64,000 nt of DNA from contig CM076148.1 in the NCBI GenBank assembly GCA_038025085.1, positions 30,982,501-31,046,500 on the forward strand, written 5' to 3'. The DNA is from Tetragonia tetragonoides (lineage: Eukaryota; Streptophyta; Magnoliopsida; Caryophyllales; Aizoaceae). Positions within the stretch are counted from its first letter, which is position 1; the number at the start of each line of letters is the position of its first letter. Made by a program: the position numbers and the translations under genes. The notes beneath the pieces are model-generated. The model was not told where the DNA came from. It did no database searches and saw only the letters and a list, made by a program, of their open reading frames with translations. Positions 46,979 through 60,300 of this stretch are shown one piece after another.

Positions 46979-49900
46979 TTAAGTACCAATGTTTGTAGTA
47001 GGACCTTTAAACCAGTGTCTTGCATTAAAAATCCAAGAAGAACCAGTGAGCAGCAACAGACCAACAACTGCCACAGGGGTATAGTTGAGTGTCTCCGTGG
47101 TAATGGGATAGGCAACCGGCAGAGAGAAGAAGACAGAGATGCTTGTTACCCAGAGAACAACAATCCAACCAACAACCATCCCAAATCGGCCTAAATTGAA
47201 AGGTCCTGGGACAAAAGAATTGCGAGCCAAGGTGACTCTGAAGAATATTGGCAAAGCATAAGCTATGTACAGCCCTATAGTTGATATTGATACCATGGCT
47301 TCAAATGCCACTATGCTTCCAAGAGACTGCAAAAGGAAAAAAAAAATGTTGGTAATTAGAATGGGAGAAAATATGTTTTGAAAAACAACTTATTGGCATG
47401 TGTGACCATAACAATAAAGAGATTCATTCATGAGACTTAATGCATTCGTAAATACGTAGTGCCTATTTATGTATGACAGTGTTTTATTTATAAAAATTAT
47501 TATAATCAGTATCAAATTGAGAAACATGAACTGTAATCTGACAGTGTTTCAGAATGAAAACAATTAACCAATTAATGAAAGAAGTCAGAGGCACAACATA
47601 CCCGAAATGAACTCATATCCATTGCACTACCACTACAGTAATGTCTTAACTTGAGTCCTGACAATGGACCTTACAAAGCTTTATGCTTGACAAGTGGGAA
47701 CACTGCAATATCACCACATTATTAACCCAATGCTAATCACGAGGCTGCTACCACCTAGGGTGAGGTATTCTGGGGATGCTACATTGCTACCCCTACTTCT
47801 GTAGAGAAATTATTCTAGAAAGACCCATCAGTGTAAAGGCGTTCAGTGGCCTGCTACTTCGCAGGAAATATGAAGCAGTGGACAGTGTAGTGAGGCATTG
47901 TAAATTTGTAAGCAGTCAATTATCATGTATGATACCAAAATAGTATCCGAATACCTTTCTCGCAGCTCTTAGGATTTTGGGAAGAGGGACGAGTATGTAG
48001 CCTACTAGCCTTACCCCTACAGTAAGAAATAATTCAAAGTAGACCCTTTAATTAATACATGGACTGTCTTTTATGTCACAATACATAAGAAGCACAAAAC
48101 AATTTAGTGCGCCATTCTGATTTAGTCCTCTGTAATTCAAAACTGAAAATGGCCAAAACTGACTCTTTCAGCTCTGTTGGAAATGGACTCAGTCAACCAT
48201 TATACACATACAAAGAATTGATCAATCGTATACCTTTTGCTTCCCTTAAAATGGGCATCAAATGAAGAAACATTATCAATTTATCATGAAGGTGTACTGG
48301 TGTAGTCATCCAAACATATAAGCAAGCAGCATATAGTAAGAATTGTGATTCAAATCGTGCAATGAGCTCTGAAATAATTACTCTCTCAAAAAAAGAAAAA
48401 ATAAATCTGATGTAGTTACTATATGCAGAATGAAATTCCGAACTTTTGTATCTGGCAATCCAGATAGCCAGCTCTCAACTGATGAAATACTATACTGCAG
48501 ATGCAGTGTTGCAATTGAGTATAACTTAAACCCCACAAAAGGCAACACCACCTTTTCTCTGCACAACACTAAACCTGGTATGATGTTTATCACAACAATA
48601 ACGCAACTCCACTAATGGAAGTGTTTTCATTGCATGTGCATTCCATATGCACATTGCTGGTCAAATAGAATGATCTAGTGTACACATGCCTACAGTCTAT
48701 GTCATCCAGAAGGAATTAACAGAAAAATAATACGCAAACATAACTGCATCACTACTAGATGTATGTGTATGTGCATACCGTCAATGCCATGCAGAAAGAG
48801 ATGAGAGCAGACATCCACACTGCATTGATAGGAACCTCCTGTCCATTCACTTTATGCCAAACTGATGAAAAGGGCATGGCTCCGTCTCTTGAAAATGCAT
48901 AAGCCATCCTGTGAAAAAGATATCTGTCCTTCATAAACGTCCATGCCTCTCTAGGCTAGAAGAAAACAGAAAAAGATTAAGCCTATCAAGAGGAATGTTT
49001 ACCGGGAATTGCTGGTAACTGAACTCATACCACAGAAAAAAATAGCCACCGCTATTATTCCCAAGCAAACAATTCCTCCAATTCCATTCCCGTATCTACT
49101 CTTAAAAGCTAAGTAAAATACTTCAGCAATGGCATAACCACCAGCATCATTTTCACTACTTAGAAGGTAAGGAATGTCAGTGACTGCAAAGGTGATCCCA
49201 AGGATGTAAGCCCAACCAACGAGTATTGATATGCCAATAGCACTAATGATTCCTTTTGGTCCATTCTTGTCTGCATCCTTAGTTTCCTCAGTCTGCCATA
49301 AGACAAAACAAAGCAATTAAAAGCAGATGATGTCTGATTTCCCCTTTTCTTTTCTTTTACTCATTTTGAAGGGTTAGGGTTGTAAAGACACAATTGGAAA
49401 GGTGAAAGAAGGCTAGAGCAAATTGATGAATATAAAGAAAAAATCCAATCAATGCTATTATTATTTATCAATAATAACCACCAACGACTGCACATGCTAT
49501 ACTGTGTTTACATCTTCCTAAATCCTAATCAAGGCAAATGCAAACATTACCGCATTGTTTGAGTTAAAATGAAGGGTCGCATACTTCAGAAGAAATCCGA
49601 AAAGGAGTAAGATATAGCCTTGCTAGGTGAATTATGAAATTGACGTGTGAATACAAAAAGATCCTAGTGATAGTTATTCTGATTGTCTTCTTGCCACAAC
49701 AGAAAAAAAAAATAGTTCTTTTCCATAATTGGCCACAAAGTTTAATTGGCTGCATATATTTCTCAAGGAATAAAATCATCTGAGTAAGGAAATACTCACC
49801 ATGTGCGCAGATGCATCATAACCTGTCAGTGTATATTGGCTCATCAGAAGCCCAAGAACAAAAATATAAACTCTACTGCTGATCCCACTGTCATTATCGG

Positions 49901-52384
49901 TATTGAAGTGAGTGAAAACAAACTTGGCACTGGCCTTTTCCTTTGCAACGAGGGGAATGAGAATCATAAGGACAAATACACCTAGAACATAGACAAAATC
50001 ACAAAACTAATTATAGAGATATCTGATATCAGAACAGTTTAGTTACATATTCAACTGAACATTAATCAGCAATAGAGGCAATAAGTTCTTCATACCTGCA
50101 ACATTCCAGGCAGCAGCAAGTTGTCCGAAGAAAGATAACCATGAAATAGGAAGACTATTCAAGATAGCATGTAATAGAAGCAATCCTCCATGGAAACCAA
50201 TAACGACATATTTGGATGCCTCATAACCCCCGCCATTTTTCCCACCTGTACTGAGTAGAATGATCACTTGAATCAGCTGCGCCAGAGAGTAATCCACACT
50301 GGTGGTGACAGCCCACTGCGAATGAACGACGATTTAACCAAATATAAACATTCTTCTGAAATCCGTAACAAGGTTGATTTTTGAATAGGAAATGGAGCAC
50401 TCTAGTAACCAGATAATCAGGACACACATTCACAAATTTACCTGCCCTACAATGTTGAACCTGCAAAATTTAAGGTCACATCCGTGTATTATTTATAAGC
50501 TTCATAGAAGAGATAAATGCAAAATATTAATACATTTATCACAAGCATAACTAGTTTTTATCTGAGATCAGAGCTGAGAAGTCAGCAAAATCAGCATATT
50601 CATGTATCGAAACAGCAAATTAATTGATGCAGAGTACACAACATACCAAAACCCCCTGCCTCTAATGACTAATGAGGTTCCCGCCTAGGTGAGGTAGAGC
50701 TACATTACAGTCCTGTAATTTCGGAGTGTTGTTTTCAACAAACTATTGATTATGAAGGCAAGACAACTTCATGAAACATTTGTTTTAGCAACAATGCTAA
50801 TTGTTCAAAAGTACACCCATTGGTGTGATTCTTTCGGCTTTACTGGAAAAGTGCCCAGTGGGCTTTTGAGGACTATCGGTTCTATTGATCTGCAACAAGA
50901 AACTAACACTGCAGTAATGGCACTTTAGCTACTGTACTTTGCCAGGACCTAAGTGAAGAATAGAGGACCCTTAACACATTAGTGTCTTATTCTATAAAAG
51001 AAGGTGACAAAAATACAACACGAAATAGGATCACACGAGAACTAGAGCAGTACAGCAATCGCATCTAGTTATTTATTCCCAGACCTTATGGTAACTATTT
51101 TGCTAAAGATTTTAAACTCCTTCCAGCAATTTTCATCACATCAGTGAGAAATGATGGTTCAGGCAACACATTAAAAATTTTCCAAGGAATTGCTTGGTTC
51201 ATCACTACTATGAAAATAGTTCAGTAAATAAAAAATGCTGATTAATGCAAATTTGCACTATTATGATTTTGGCCACAGCTTTTGGGAGCTTGGATAGTTT
51301 GATGTTCTACATGATCAAAATCCATCATGAATTGTATCATTTAACAACATTCCCACAAAGTTATAGATTAGAAGGTGAAAAGCATCACGACACCTATCTA
51401 GAGTGTCCGTGCTCCTTAACATACATTTAGGCATTTAGCATACACATCAATCATCGAACCCTTATTATATCCCTGGACATTATCACAAATTACACCACCC
51501 CCCCTCATTTTTTCTTAATTTAATGTTTTCCCACCTAACTTCTCCGTATGAGTTTATCAAAATCTGAATTAGACCCGAGAAAAAGATCATACAATTCATC
51601 AATATTATCAGCTAGTACATAAACACTATTAATGCAGCTGCAATAATCAAGTTATTGAGGTGCCCCTTCCACATCCTCGAGTTTCTACCCATATGGAAAT
51701 GACCATAATAACTAAAAAAAAAGTCAATGAATTCAAGACTTTCCTCTCATTGGGTACCAAAATGGCCCAATACAAATACCAAAAAAGGGAAAAAAGATTA
51801 TAATAGGGCTAGATTATAAATAAATAGAGTAACTAAATACGAAGAAGAAGACGGTAGTTATTGATTGTTACCAGCCAGTGAGCCAAGAGGCGAAGGGGGC
51901 CCAATTAGGCCCAGCAAGTTTAGCACTCCAATAGTAAAGACCACCAGAAGTTGGGTAAGATGAGCAAATCTCAGCCATTGATAAACCCACAAACATGGTG
52001 AAAACTCCTGCTATTAACCACCCATAAACCATCACTGCTGGTCCTCCAAATTGCAACCCAGTATTGTAAAGCGTCGTTATTCCAGTCAATACTGATATTA
52101 TTGAAAATGAAAACGCAAAATTTGATAATAACCTGCATAACCCATATGTTTATATCTCTACCCATCAATTTTCTCATTAACAAATTGAAAAGATTTTGAA
52201 GTGGGTAGTAATGAAATGAAGAGAAAAATAAAGGGTAGGAGAGAGAAAATTACGAGAGATCTCGTTTGAGTTCTTGCTTGTAGCCTAGCTCATTGAGACG
52301 AGTATGGCCAGTGTCGAGTAATGGAACGCCATTGTTTGTGGTTTGAGATGTTGGTAATGACATTTTTGCACTTCTTATTGACAT
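46979..52384 (-). CDS. BAT1: amino-acid permease, BAT1/GABA-permease type (eight exons, 526 aa)
   Basis: Exons, minus strand: 52254-52384, 51872-52132, 50442-50460 (19 nt), 50096-50315, 49800-49981, 49003-49292, 48779-48908 and 46979-47326. All junctions are GT-AG and the frame stays open. The protein has about 12 hydrophobic segments and the wording of the APC amino-acid/choline transporter family: LNELGYKQELKRDLS, GITTLYNTGLQFGGP, SYPTSGGLYYWSAKLAGP, GYDASAHMTEETKDAD, NSRMAYAFSRDGAMPFS and PINAVWMSALI. It closely resembles Arabidopsis At2g01170 (BAT1, also called GABP), a bidirectional amino-acid/GABA transporter; location in plasma or mitochondrial membrane is reported differently for that protein. 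The upstream Met was chosen; a second Met lies 7 codons downstream. Confidence 0.93.
47735..48048. mobile_element. degenerate SINE fragments in permease intron 7
   Basis: The segments gctaccacctagggtgaggta, gctacccctacttctgtagag and ccttacccctacagtaag have the wording of the plant Au/TS-type SINE, in pieces. Tentative. Confidence 0.4.
50648..50702. mobile_element. SINE fragment in permease intron 2
   Basis: The stretch ccctgcctctaatgac … gaggttcccgcctaggtgag matches the start of the SINE-like piece at 22335. Short and diverged. Confidence 0.4.
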
Positions 52385-54665
52385 TCTGATTTTTATTGAT
52401 TGTGTGAAGTGGGAGTTATAAGAGAGAAAGAGATAGAGAAAAAAGTTCGTTAATCTCTCTCTAGTTTGTTGTTGTTGTTTTCTCTATTTGTGGGGATGTT
52501 TGATTTTCTCTGAGGAGAGAGAGAGAGAGAGAGAGGATTGGTAATGGACTAATGGCTAATGGGTTGACTAACATGGGTAATGTGACTTTGCTGTATGTAT
52601 ATCATTAGCACATGGTTGCTAATTTTATAGCAAATGTGACAAAAAAGAGAAGGTTTAATTACTAAACAAGTAGCACAAATCAATGATTATGCTACCTAGT
52701 GGACCACTAGTTGGAGTGTTCATTTATAATAGTTTGAAATTTCGGAAACCATTTTTTGATATTTGAATGCAAATTCAATGTTGAAAGGAAAGAAAGAATA
52801 TGAAACTTGGGAGATAGGGCATTATCTCAGTAATATTGTTATTTTCTATTTTTTAAGGGGGAATAAAAACGTATTTAAAAGATGGATTTGGATCGAGCGT
52901 GGTCAGACTTTGAATGAGTTTTTGTCCATATGACCTACTTACCAATTAGAGCTAATGAGTTGAACATGTATTGTGTCCGAATTCGTACGATTTACACGTG
53001 AATAACTTTAGAAAAGATAGTACCCTAATTCAAACTTAATCGAGCTTGACTCTCATCCCTAAGTAGTTCTTCAACCCAATTTATATATGGCTAATAAAAA
53101 ATCGATTATCAATGTCCTCCTTACCAACGAGAAGTTATTTAACAAAAGTCCACTTGCAATTTACAACAATCATCATCCAAACGAAGACAATGGTACACTA
53201 TCTAGCAAAGCTAGTCCACATAAAAAATAATAATAAAATAATAATAATAAAAAACTCAAAAAAAACATTGTGAACGGATCATATACTATCAGATAACTAT
53301 ATCAAAATCTAAAACTCAAATGTAACAATATTTATCAGTTAAAGTTCAGTTTTGGCAATTCAATTGAAGTTAGTTATCATTTTTATGAGAGTACTAGTTG
53401 ACTCATTTCGATTAATTTTTTAATCTCAAACCAAACAAAAGAAAAATTGTGCCTAGTATTGAGTTATTGACATGCTGAATTATATTATTGAAATATGAAA
53501 ATTTCTAAATTGAATGAAAATGTAGGAAAAAAAAGTTGACAATAGAGACAAATTATGGTTTAGTTGCATTTTGCCAAGTTTAGGGTTGTATAAATCATTT
53601 TCTGTTGCACCAAAATATAGATAGCAACTTTAGCAAGTAAAAAACGGCAGGCTGCTTCCTTTCTTCAGTTCTTATATCCCATTCCCACGCAAGTGGAAAA
53701 TTCAGGCGCGGGAAATGATCAAAGCGACGTGTAAAGTGTCGGTTTCATACGATGTCTTCATATGATTCTTTTATTCGTTTGAAAGGGTAAAGTGCTTTTA
53801 AGGAATAGTTTCTCAATTTACAAAACTCGAATCATCCACCTTATTTAAAGGATGAGAGACTATGAAAATGGTGAACCATTCACACCAATTATTATTTATT
53901 ACTTCTTTTGTCTTAAAAAAACCTGAACCTTTGCTTTTTTACGGTCTTCAAAACACCACTTTGATCGTAAATAACTAGAATTATATGAATATAAAAATTA
54001 TAACAATTTTTTTAAAAGTACTTCTAAAAATGAATCTAGCAAAAATATTTTCATAATGTAAATTTTTATATATTTTCATAAATTAATGGTCAAAGTTTGT
54101 TAAAATTTGACCTTTAAAAAATGAAGATTCAGGTTTTTTTTGAAACGGATGGAGTAATATTTTTAGATGATATTTCATTATACCGAATTTATTTATCTAT
54201 TTTAATTGTTCTCCCACTTGTGGACTGAATTTGATTAAATTGTATTTAATTTAACAATTATTGCTAGGATGGGAGCTAGGCTACCAATGCAGAAATCCCA
54301 AGTTATGTTTGGCGTATCCATTGTCTAGTTGCAGTTTGAATATTAAAGTATATAGAGATAAGTGTAGGAGCATGAGGATCACAAGTTTTATTATTTTTGA
54401 TTTTGGACGGCATTGTAATTTGTTAGCGTTAAGGTTGGTTTAACACTTACATTATGTGATTCTGTGATCTCAAAAGTCCAATCATTTCTCCTTCACGCAA
54501 TCTCTTTCTTTGATTCCCAACATTTTCTTCTAGTTTAAGATTGAGAAGAAATCAAACCTTATAGACTAGTTTAAATGCCCCTGACAAATGACGTAGTAGT
54601 AAATTAAAGAGTAGTGAATCTATAAGGGTGTCATTCAGGATTATCAATAAAAGATATTGGATTTA
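52385..54665. other. upstream region of the permease gene and intergenic DNA
   Basis: A (GA)n run at 52513-52535, about 130 bp upstream of the permease ATG, is typical of plant 5' UTR or core-promoter GAGA tracts. The rest is AT-rich with no recognisable gene. Confidence 0.5.
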
Positions 54666-54880
54666 GGCCTTGTTTGGCAATCAGCGGATAGCGGATAGCT
54701 GATTACATTAGCAGATTTGACTTGAGGATTGTATTAGCTGATTTGGCCAGAGGATTGTATTAGCTGATTTGTAAAAATGTATTTGGTAAATTAGCTGATG
54801 AGATTTAACTATTAGTTAGTTGAAGATGTAAAATGATTAAAAAAGGCATTATTATAATAATAATAATAATAATAATAGTA

Positions 54881-54965
<85 letters not shown>

Positions 54966-55468
54966 TACTACTACTACCATTAATATTATTATTGTAATTA
55001 TAGTTTATAAAAATGATTGCGAATTAGTGAAAAAATAACACAATAAAAATCAAATACTAAATTTAAAATATTAGAATGAAAAGGGGGTTTAACAATACAT
55101 TTAAAGGGAAAATAAAAGGAATAGTGAATGAAGAAGAAGTTGAATAAAAGAGGAAGAAAGAAACCTACTGGTAAAAACGGCAAATGAATAAATGGCTTTG
55201 CAATGTGAAGGTTTTTATTTAAATAGTGGTAAGCCTTGTAATTTATGCCAACTTGTGGATATTCATGTCCTTTCCTTAATAAATTACAATCCTCTAACTC
55301 AAATCCGCTACTTTTTTAGCGGTTTTGAAATTAGCGGTTTCAACCCAATCCGCTAATCGAATCCCCTATTAACCAAACACCTTAAATTAGCGGATTTGCT
55401 AGTCAAATCCTCTAACTCACCCCAATCCGCTAATTTTTCCCCAATCCACTAATTACCAAACAAAGACC
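54666..55468. mobile_element. Harbinger-like non-autonomous element containing an (ATT)n tract
   Basis: Ends ggccttgtttggcaatcagc and, inverted, ggtctttgtttggtaattag form a terminal inverted repeat, flanked by tta on both sides (54663-54665 and 55469-55471). Words agcggat / atccgct are mirrored inside. About 800 bp. An ATT/ATA microsatellite fills 54850-54964. No transposase ORF. Confidence 0.75.
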
Positions 55469-56099
55469 TTAATTCGTAGTTGTTGAATCGCGCATCTCAC
55501 AACTAATTCCTCCATAAAAACCTATGTAATAATTCTTTTTTCTTTACAAACAACGTCACATGATAAATAATACTCCTTATACCTTAATAATTATTTTTAA
55601 ATGTATTATTTGTTTCATATTATGTTATTTTTGTATCAATTTAAGATATCAATGTCATATGGATAGTTTTCAATTGTCATGCTTATCTAAGAGTGCTAGT
55701 TTTTAGACATAAGTAATGGTCATATGAATGTAAAAAACAAAGGCCGCATTTTTAGATGAGTCTTTTTAGTAAAGGGTTATTGTCATATTAGACTTTTTAG
55801 TAGCGTCCGTGACAACTGAGTGTTTAAATTATTTGACTCGTACACTTAAGTCCAAAAATCGATCCGCTAACCAAAAATACGACTCACTTTGAATTTTTCT
55901 CGTTTTTTTCCTTACATTTATTGTTTTTAGGTAAATGCCCATAAAATATCTAACCCCATTTTCTTATTATACCCTTTGTTGCAACTGCTTTGGGCAGACC
56001 TTCCCCTCGGATTTTTAGCCATTCTCATTCTATTAAATGATTTCACAGTTTCGAATCACCAAGTCTAACCTCGAAATTACCTCAATTTTGCGCAATTTA

Positions 56100-56390
56100 G
56101 GCCCTGTTCTTTTCGTCGTTTCTATGCTGCATTCCGTTCCGTTCTGCACCGCACAGCAATTTCCGTTCTGTTCCACACCGCACCGCAATTTCCGTTCCGT
56201 TCCGCACCGCACCGTAATTTCCGTTCCGTTCCACACCACACTAGTTATATTTATTATTCCATTCCGTCCCGCGCTGCAATTTTCGTTCCGTGCCGCTCCG
56301 CACTGCAATTTCCGTTCTGTTCCTCATTGCGCTGCAATTTCCATTTCGTTCCTCACCGTCCCGCACCATTCCGTTGACGAGAACAGGGCC
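56100..56390. mobile_element. Harbinger-like MITE with ttccg repeats, copy 1
   Basis: Ends ggccctgttcttttcg and cgagaacagggcc, flanked by tta on each side (56097-56099, 56391-56393). The interior is a run of degenerate ttccgttccg words. 291 bp. Confidence 0.8.
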
Positions 56391-56443
56391 TTAGAAGAAT
56401 TTTGATTCTCTGTGAAGTTTTCCCTTTTCCTTCTCAAACCTTA

Positions 56444-56635
56444 GGCCCTGTTCTTTTCGTTGATTCCATGCTGCATTCCGTTCCGTTCCGTTCCAATCCG
56501 TTTCGTTCCGTTCCGTTCCGTTCCATACCACGCCGCATTTTGTACTTCATTTTGTCTCACATATTTTTAAATTATCCGTGCCGCGCCGTTCCGTTTCTCA
56601 CCGTCTCGCACTATTCCGTTAAAGAAAACAGGGCC
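56444..56635. mobile_element. Harbinger-like MITE with ttccg repeats, copy 2
   Basis: Same ends (ggccctgttcttttcg … aaaacagggcc) and same tta flanks (56441-56443, 56636-56638). The interior is shorter with a cleaner gttccgttccg array. 192 bp. Confidence 0.8.
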
Positions 56636-56941
56636 TTAATTAATGTGAGAGAGAGAGAGGGAGAAGTTGATTTAGTCCAACTGATCCTTGCCCGCCAACA
56701 AAGAAAAAAGAGGGGGCACTACCGTACTATTTTATATTTTTTTTAAAAATACAATAAATGTAAAAAAAAAGTAGGTAAATATAATAAATAAGAAAAATAC
56801 AAAATGGGTCGTATTTTTGGTTGGTTGACCGATTTTCGGACTTAAATGCAAGAGTCAAATAGTTTTAAAATCCAATTGTCGCCGGCCTGACCAATGTGAC
56901 AATAACCCCTCACTAAAAAGACTCATCTGAAAATGTGGCCT

Positions 56942-57369
56942 CTATCCCAACACCTAACTAGGAAGTCGACCGGCAGATGATAAGTGAAACGAGATAAGAT
57001 ATTAATAATATATTAATATTGATATCTGAACAATATTATATTATTATGTATCAATTCATTTGCACCTTCCTCTTTTTACGAGCAATATAATAATGCAGTT
57101 TTTGCTCTCTCAGGCTAAAGGAAACAAGTTGAATGAAATTAAACTCGTTGGAATTAGAAGGGCTGGAACCTGTACACAATCATGATAGCTAAGGATCAGT
57201 TTGTCTAATGCTATATATACAGGATTCATGTTGACTAACTAAAGTTACTTCTTCAGGTGAGAAGAGGATGCCAAAATTTTACATGATACCTTACAACCAG
57301 CTTACATGATACATACATACAAAAAGATGGAGCAAGAATGATGATATTTATGTACAAAAAGTAGCATAC
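56942..57369. other. 3' flank of the FURRY-like gene
   Basis: No ORF of note. It should contain the 3' UTR and poly-A signals of the gene ending at 57370. Confidence 0.45.
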
Positions 57370-60300
57370 TTAAGGATTCCCCATATTTGAAACAAAAGGC
57401 ACTAGTCTTTTGTAATCCTTCTTCCTCCCAAGTGCACAATTACCCAGAACGCGCCCAAGAATCAACCGTGTATTCTGCAAGGCAATTTCTTTGGGTGGCA
57501 CTCCGGATTCGACCAAACCCCCCTGTCCCGACAGTGAACCCATACCAAATCCTGACCCAAGGCCAAAAGGTAGGGGTCCACTACGAGCCTTAAACGAGGT
57601 CTGAGGTGCCAGGAATTTTTCATCTGCGTGGCCATTCTCAAAAGCGCCAGGTTCGTGCAGGTGCCCCCCTGTCAAAGAGCTGCAGCTTTGCAAGAGGGCT
57701 TCCAGCACACTGAGCGCATCACAACCCAAAGAGCTCTCAACAAGTTGAGACACAATTGCATACATATGTGGATTTTGGGCAGCATCAACTGGAGTATGCT
57801 GTAGTAGTTCCTTCAGCAAAAGCAGTATTACCCGCTGATACTCAACTGGTCCTCTCTCTAACAACCTTAGCAAGTGTCCAAAAGCCAATGCTGAGTGCTT
57901 TGGGAACCACTCATTGCATAACAACGGAGCTACACAAGCGAGCAAGTTAATTATAGTCTTGATCTCTCCTTGGGAGTACGCTAAAAATACAGTGGACAGG
58001 CCCTCCAGGGATTTTGCTCGACACCAGAGTGCAATGTTCGCAGCAACAGAGCAAGCTTTCTGGTACTGCTGATGGAGAGGTGAGGCAAGCCCTATGGGGT
58101 CCTTGCTGAGCTGTAAACAGAGCCATGGTAGCAAGCCAGTTATATGCATTAAAAGCCTTGTTTCCGGATCACCGAATATGGAATCACAAGCCGGAAATGT
58201 GATGCGTGAGAGGACCTCAACAGAGACACCATGGCTGACAGTTGACATGAGCCCTTTCAGAACAAGAGGCTGCACACCTTCAAAAGCTGGAACCTTACCA
58301 CCCGCATCAACAACAGTTCGGGATTCCAACCGTTGAAACTCTCCCATCTCAGATACACTTGTGTCCAGCTCATCACGAGGCATGCTAGAAAGAAGCACAT
58401 TTTCAGTTGTTCTGTCCCGGAAAGACAAGCGATCAATAACACGCAAGAAAAGCTCGAGCACCTGGCAGTAAACATGCACAAAATCCGTGTGCATCATGGC
58501 AATACACCCCCAGAAGAGTTGGGGATAGAGTATGACTTTTTCAGGTTCCATGTTCTCTACCATCACTTGCAATGTCAACAGAATTTCCATAATGAAGCCC
58601 AATACTTCTGCCACAGGATTTGTTAAACACCTGTGCAGGCAACGTAGAAGCGAAACACATGCATCACTCGTGACCTTGGGCCTCAATGCACGGTATATTT
58701 GGTGGGATCGGCATGCAAGATGCCTTGAAGTACACTCCATAGCCCATTTCAGTGCTTCTGTTCCCCAAGTCTCCCGAAGGTCCCCCTGGAAAAAAATGGC
58801 ATCCACCATGCTTTGAACTAGTGCTGACAAAAGAGAGGAACTTGGGACATCAGGTCTTACAACACTTGGGTCCTCATTCTCCCACATCATGCTTCCACGT
58901 TTAGACTGCACATATTTGATCAGGCTCACAACCTGCTGCTTATTCTCTCCATCACTATTTTCAACCTCATACAATTCCAAGTGCCTACCTGCCAGTGAAT
59001 ATAGCAAATTAACAAGCAGGTGTTGGCAGTGCTCAAGAACAATATCTTCTGAACTATCCATTGAGACAAAAGTGACATGAAATAGCAGAGGCAAGTGTTC
59101 CCTAAAGTCTTCATCATTCTCATAGGCAATTTCTGCAAGTAGAATCAATGCAATATCTGCCTGAGTAAGTGAATGCTGTTGATGACCCTGCAAAGCTGAG
59201 TGAAGCTCTTTCGCGTTGATGCCATGCATTCCAACACCAGAATGTAAGCCATCTTCACCAGAGTTTGGAGTGTCAATAAAATAGTCTCCACTGTCCCTGG
59301 ATACATGACGGCTGCGTATGCTCCCAGTTGAACTCCTCACTCCCATCAATGGCCCTGACATGTTGACCAAAGCAGGAAGAAGCTGACCTGATCGTCCAGC
59401 AGGAGTTGCAGGAACGACATTCATCTCTGGAGGCATTGGACTCAATGGGCCTGAGGCACTGCGGCCACCCACGCCAGCTGTCCGCCAGCTCAGGCTCCCA
59501 CTGGTGCTCCTCAGCGGGACATCTAGAGAGCCTCGAACAAGCAAAGGTGACATATGTGGCTGACTGTCAACAATAGATGTAACCTGTGGAGCTGCAGGGC
59601 CTTGAGAAAATTCTAATATAGCATTCCCATTCACATCAGCCTTACTAGAGGTAGGCCTAAGAGGTTCAACACTGTCCTCAAGCATCCGCTGTGCCAACTG
59701 ATATACAAGGTGATCTATTGTGCGCTGGGGACAAATCCTCGCGAGGTACAAGCTTACCCTTTTTGCAACTGAGAAGTATGTGGCAAATGCACCACTTATC
59801 TCAGCAGAAGCATTTGAATCACAGTCTTCAATACCTTTTGTGATTAAAAAGTCAAGAACTGGACTAATGTTTCTAGACTTGCTAGCAATTGTACTCCAAA
59901 GCTTCTCAATTTCATCAGGAAACTGATCACCATGACGCCAAGTGACATAATAAAGGCTTTTTAACAATCGTTCAGTCCATCCATCCTTCAGTTTCCAGAA
60001 ATTAAGATTTTCAATCCATGGCGCCATGCAAGTTAAGACCTGATGCTGAGCAATTATGTCCACAGCATCGAGCTGCCTCTGCATAATTTCTTCGCAAAGA
60101 AGCTGGCTCAGTTCTGGATGATCCTTGGCAAGTTTGCAAGAAAGCTTGTATTGAAACTGTTGGTAGGAATCAGGAAGATTGCCAACAACAGCAGCTCTGT
60201 AGCCTCCAGGGCCCTCCATTCCATCTTCTGCCCATGCACGGACAGAAAGAGTCTCAAGCATCTGAAGGGCATCATCTCGAATTTGCCTGGATGGATCAAC

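Larger units (their letters stand above)
55741..56941. mobile_element. Mutator-like element with ~190-bp terminal inverted repeats, holding two nested MITEs
   Basis: The left arm 55741-55932 and right arm 56742-56941 are inverted copies: aggccgcatttttagatgag against the complement of ctcatctgaaaatgtggcct, then agtctttttagt, ggttattgtca, atttgactc, aagtcc.aaaatcg and aaaaatacgac. Long TIRs on a 1.2-kb body without transposase fit a non-autonomous MULE. A clear 9-bp target duplication is not seen. Confidence 0.7.
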
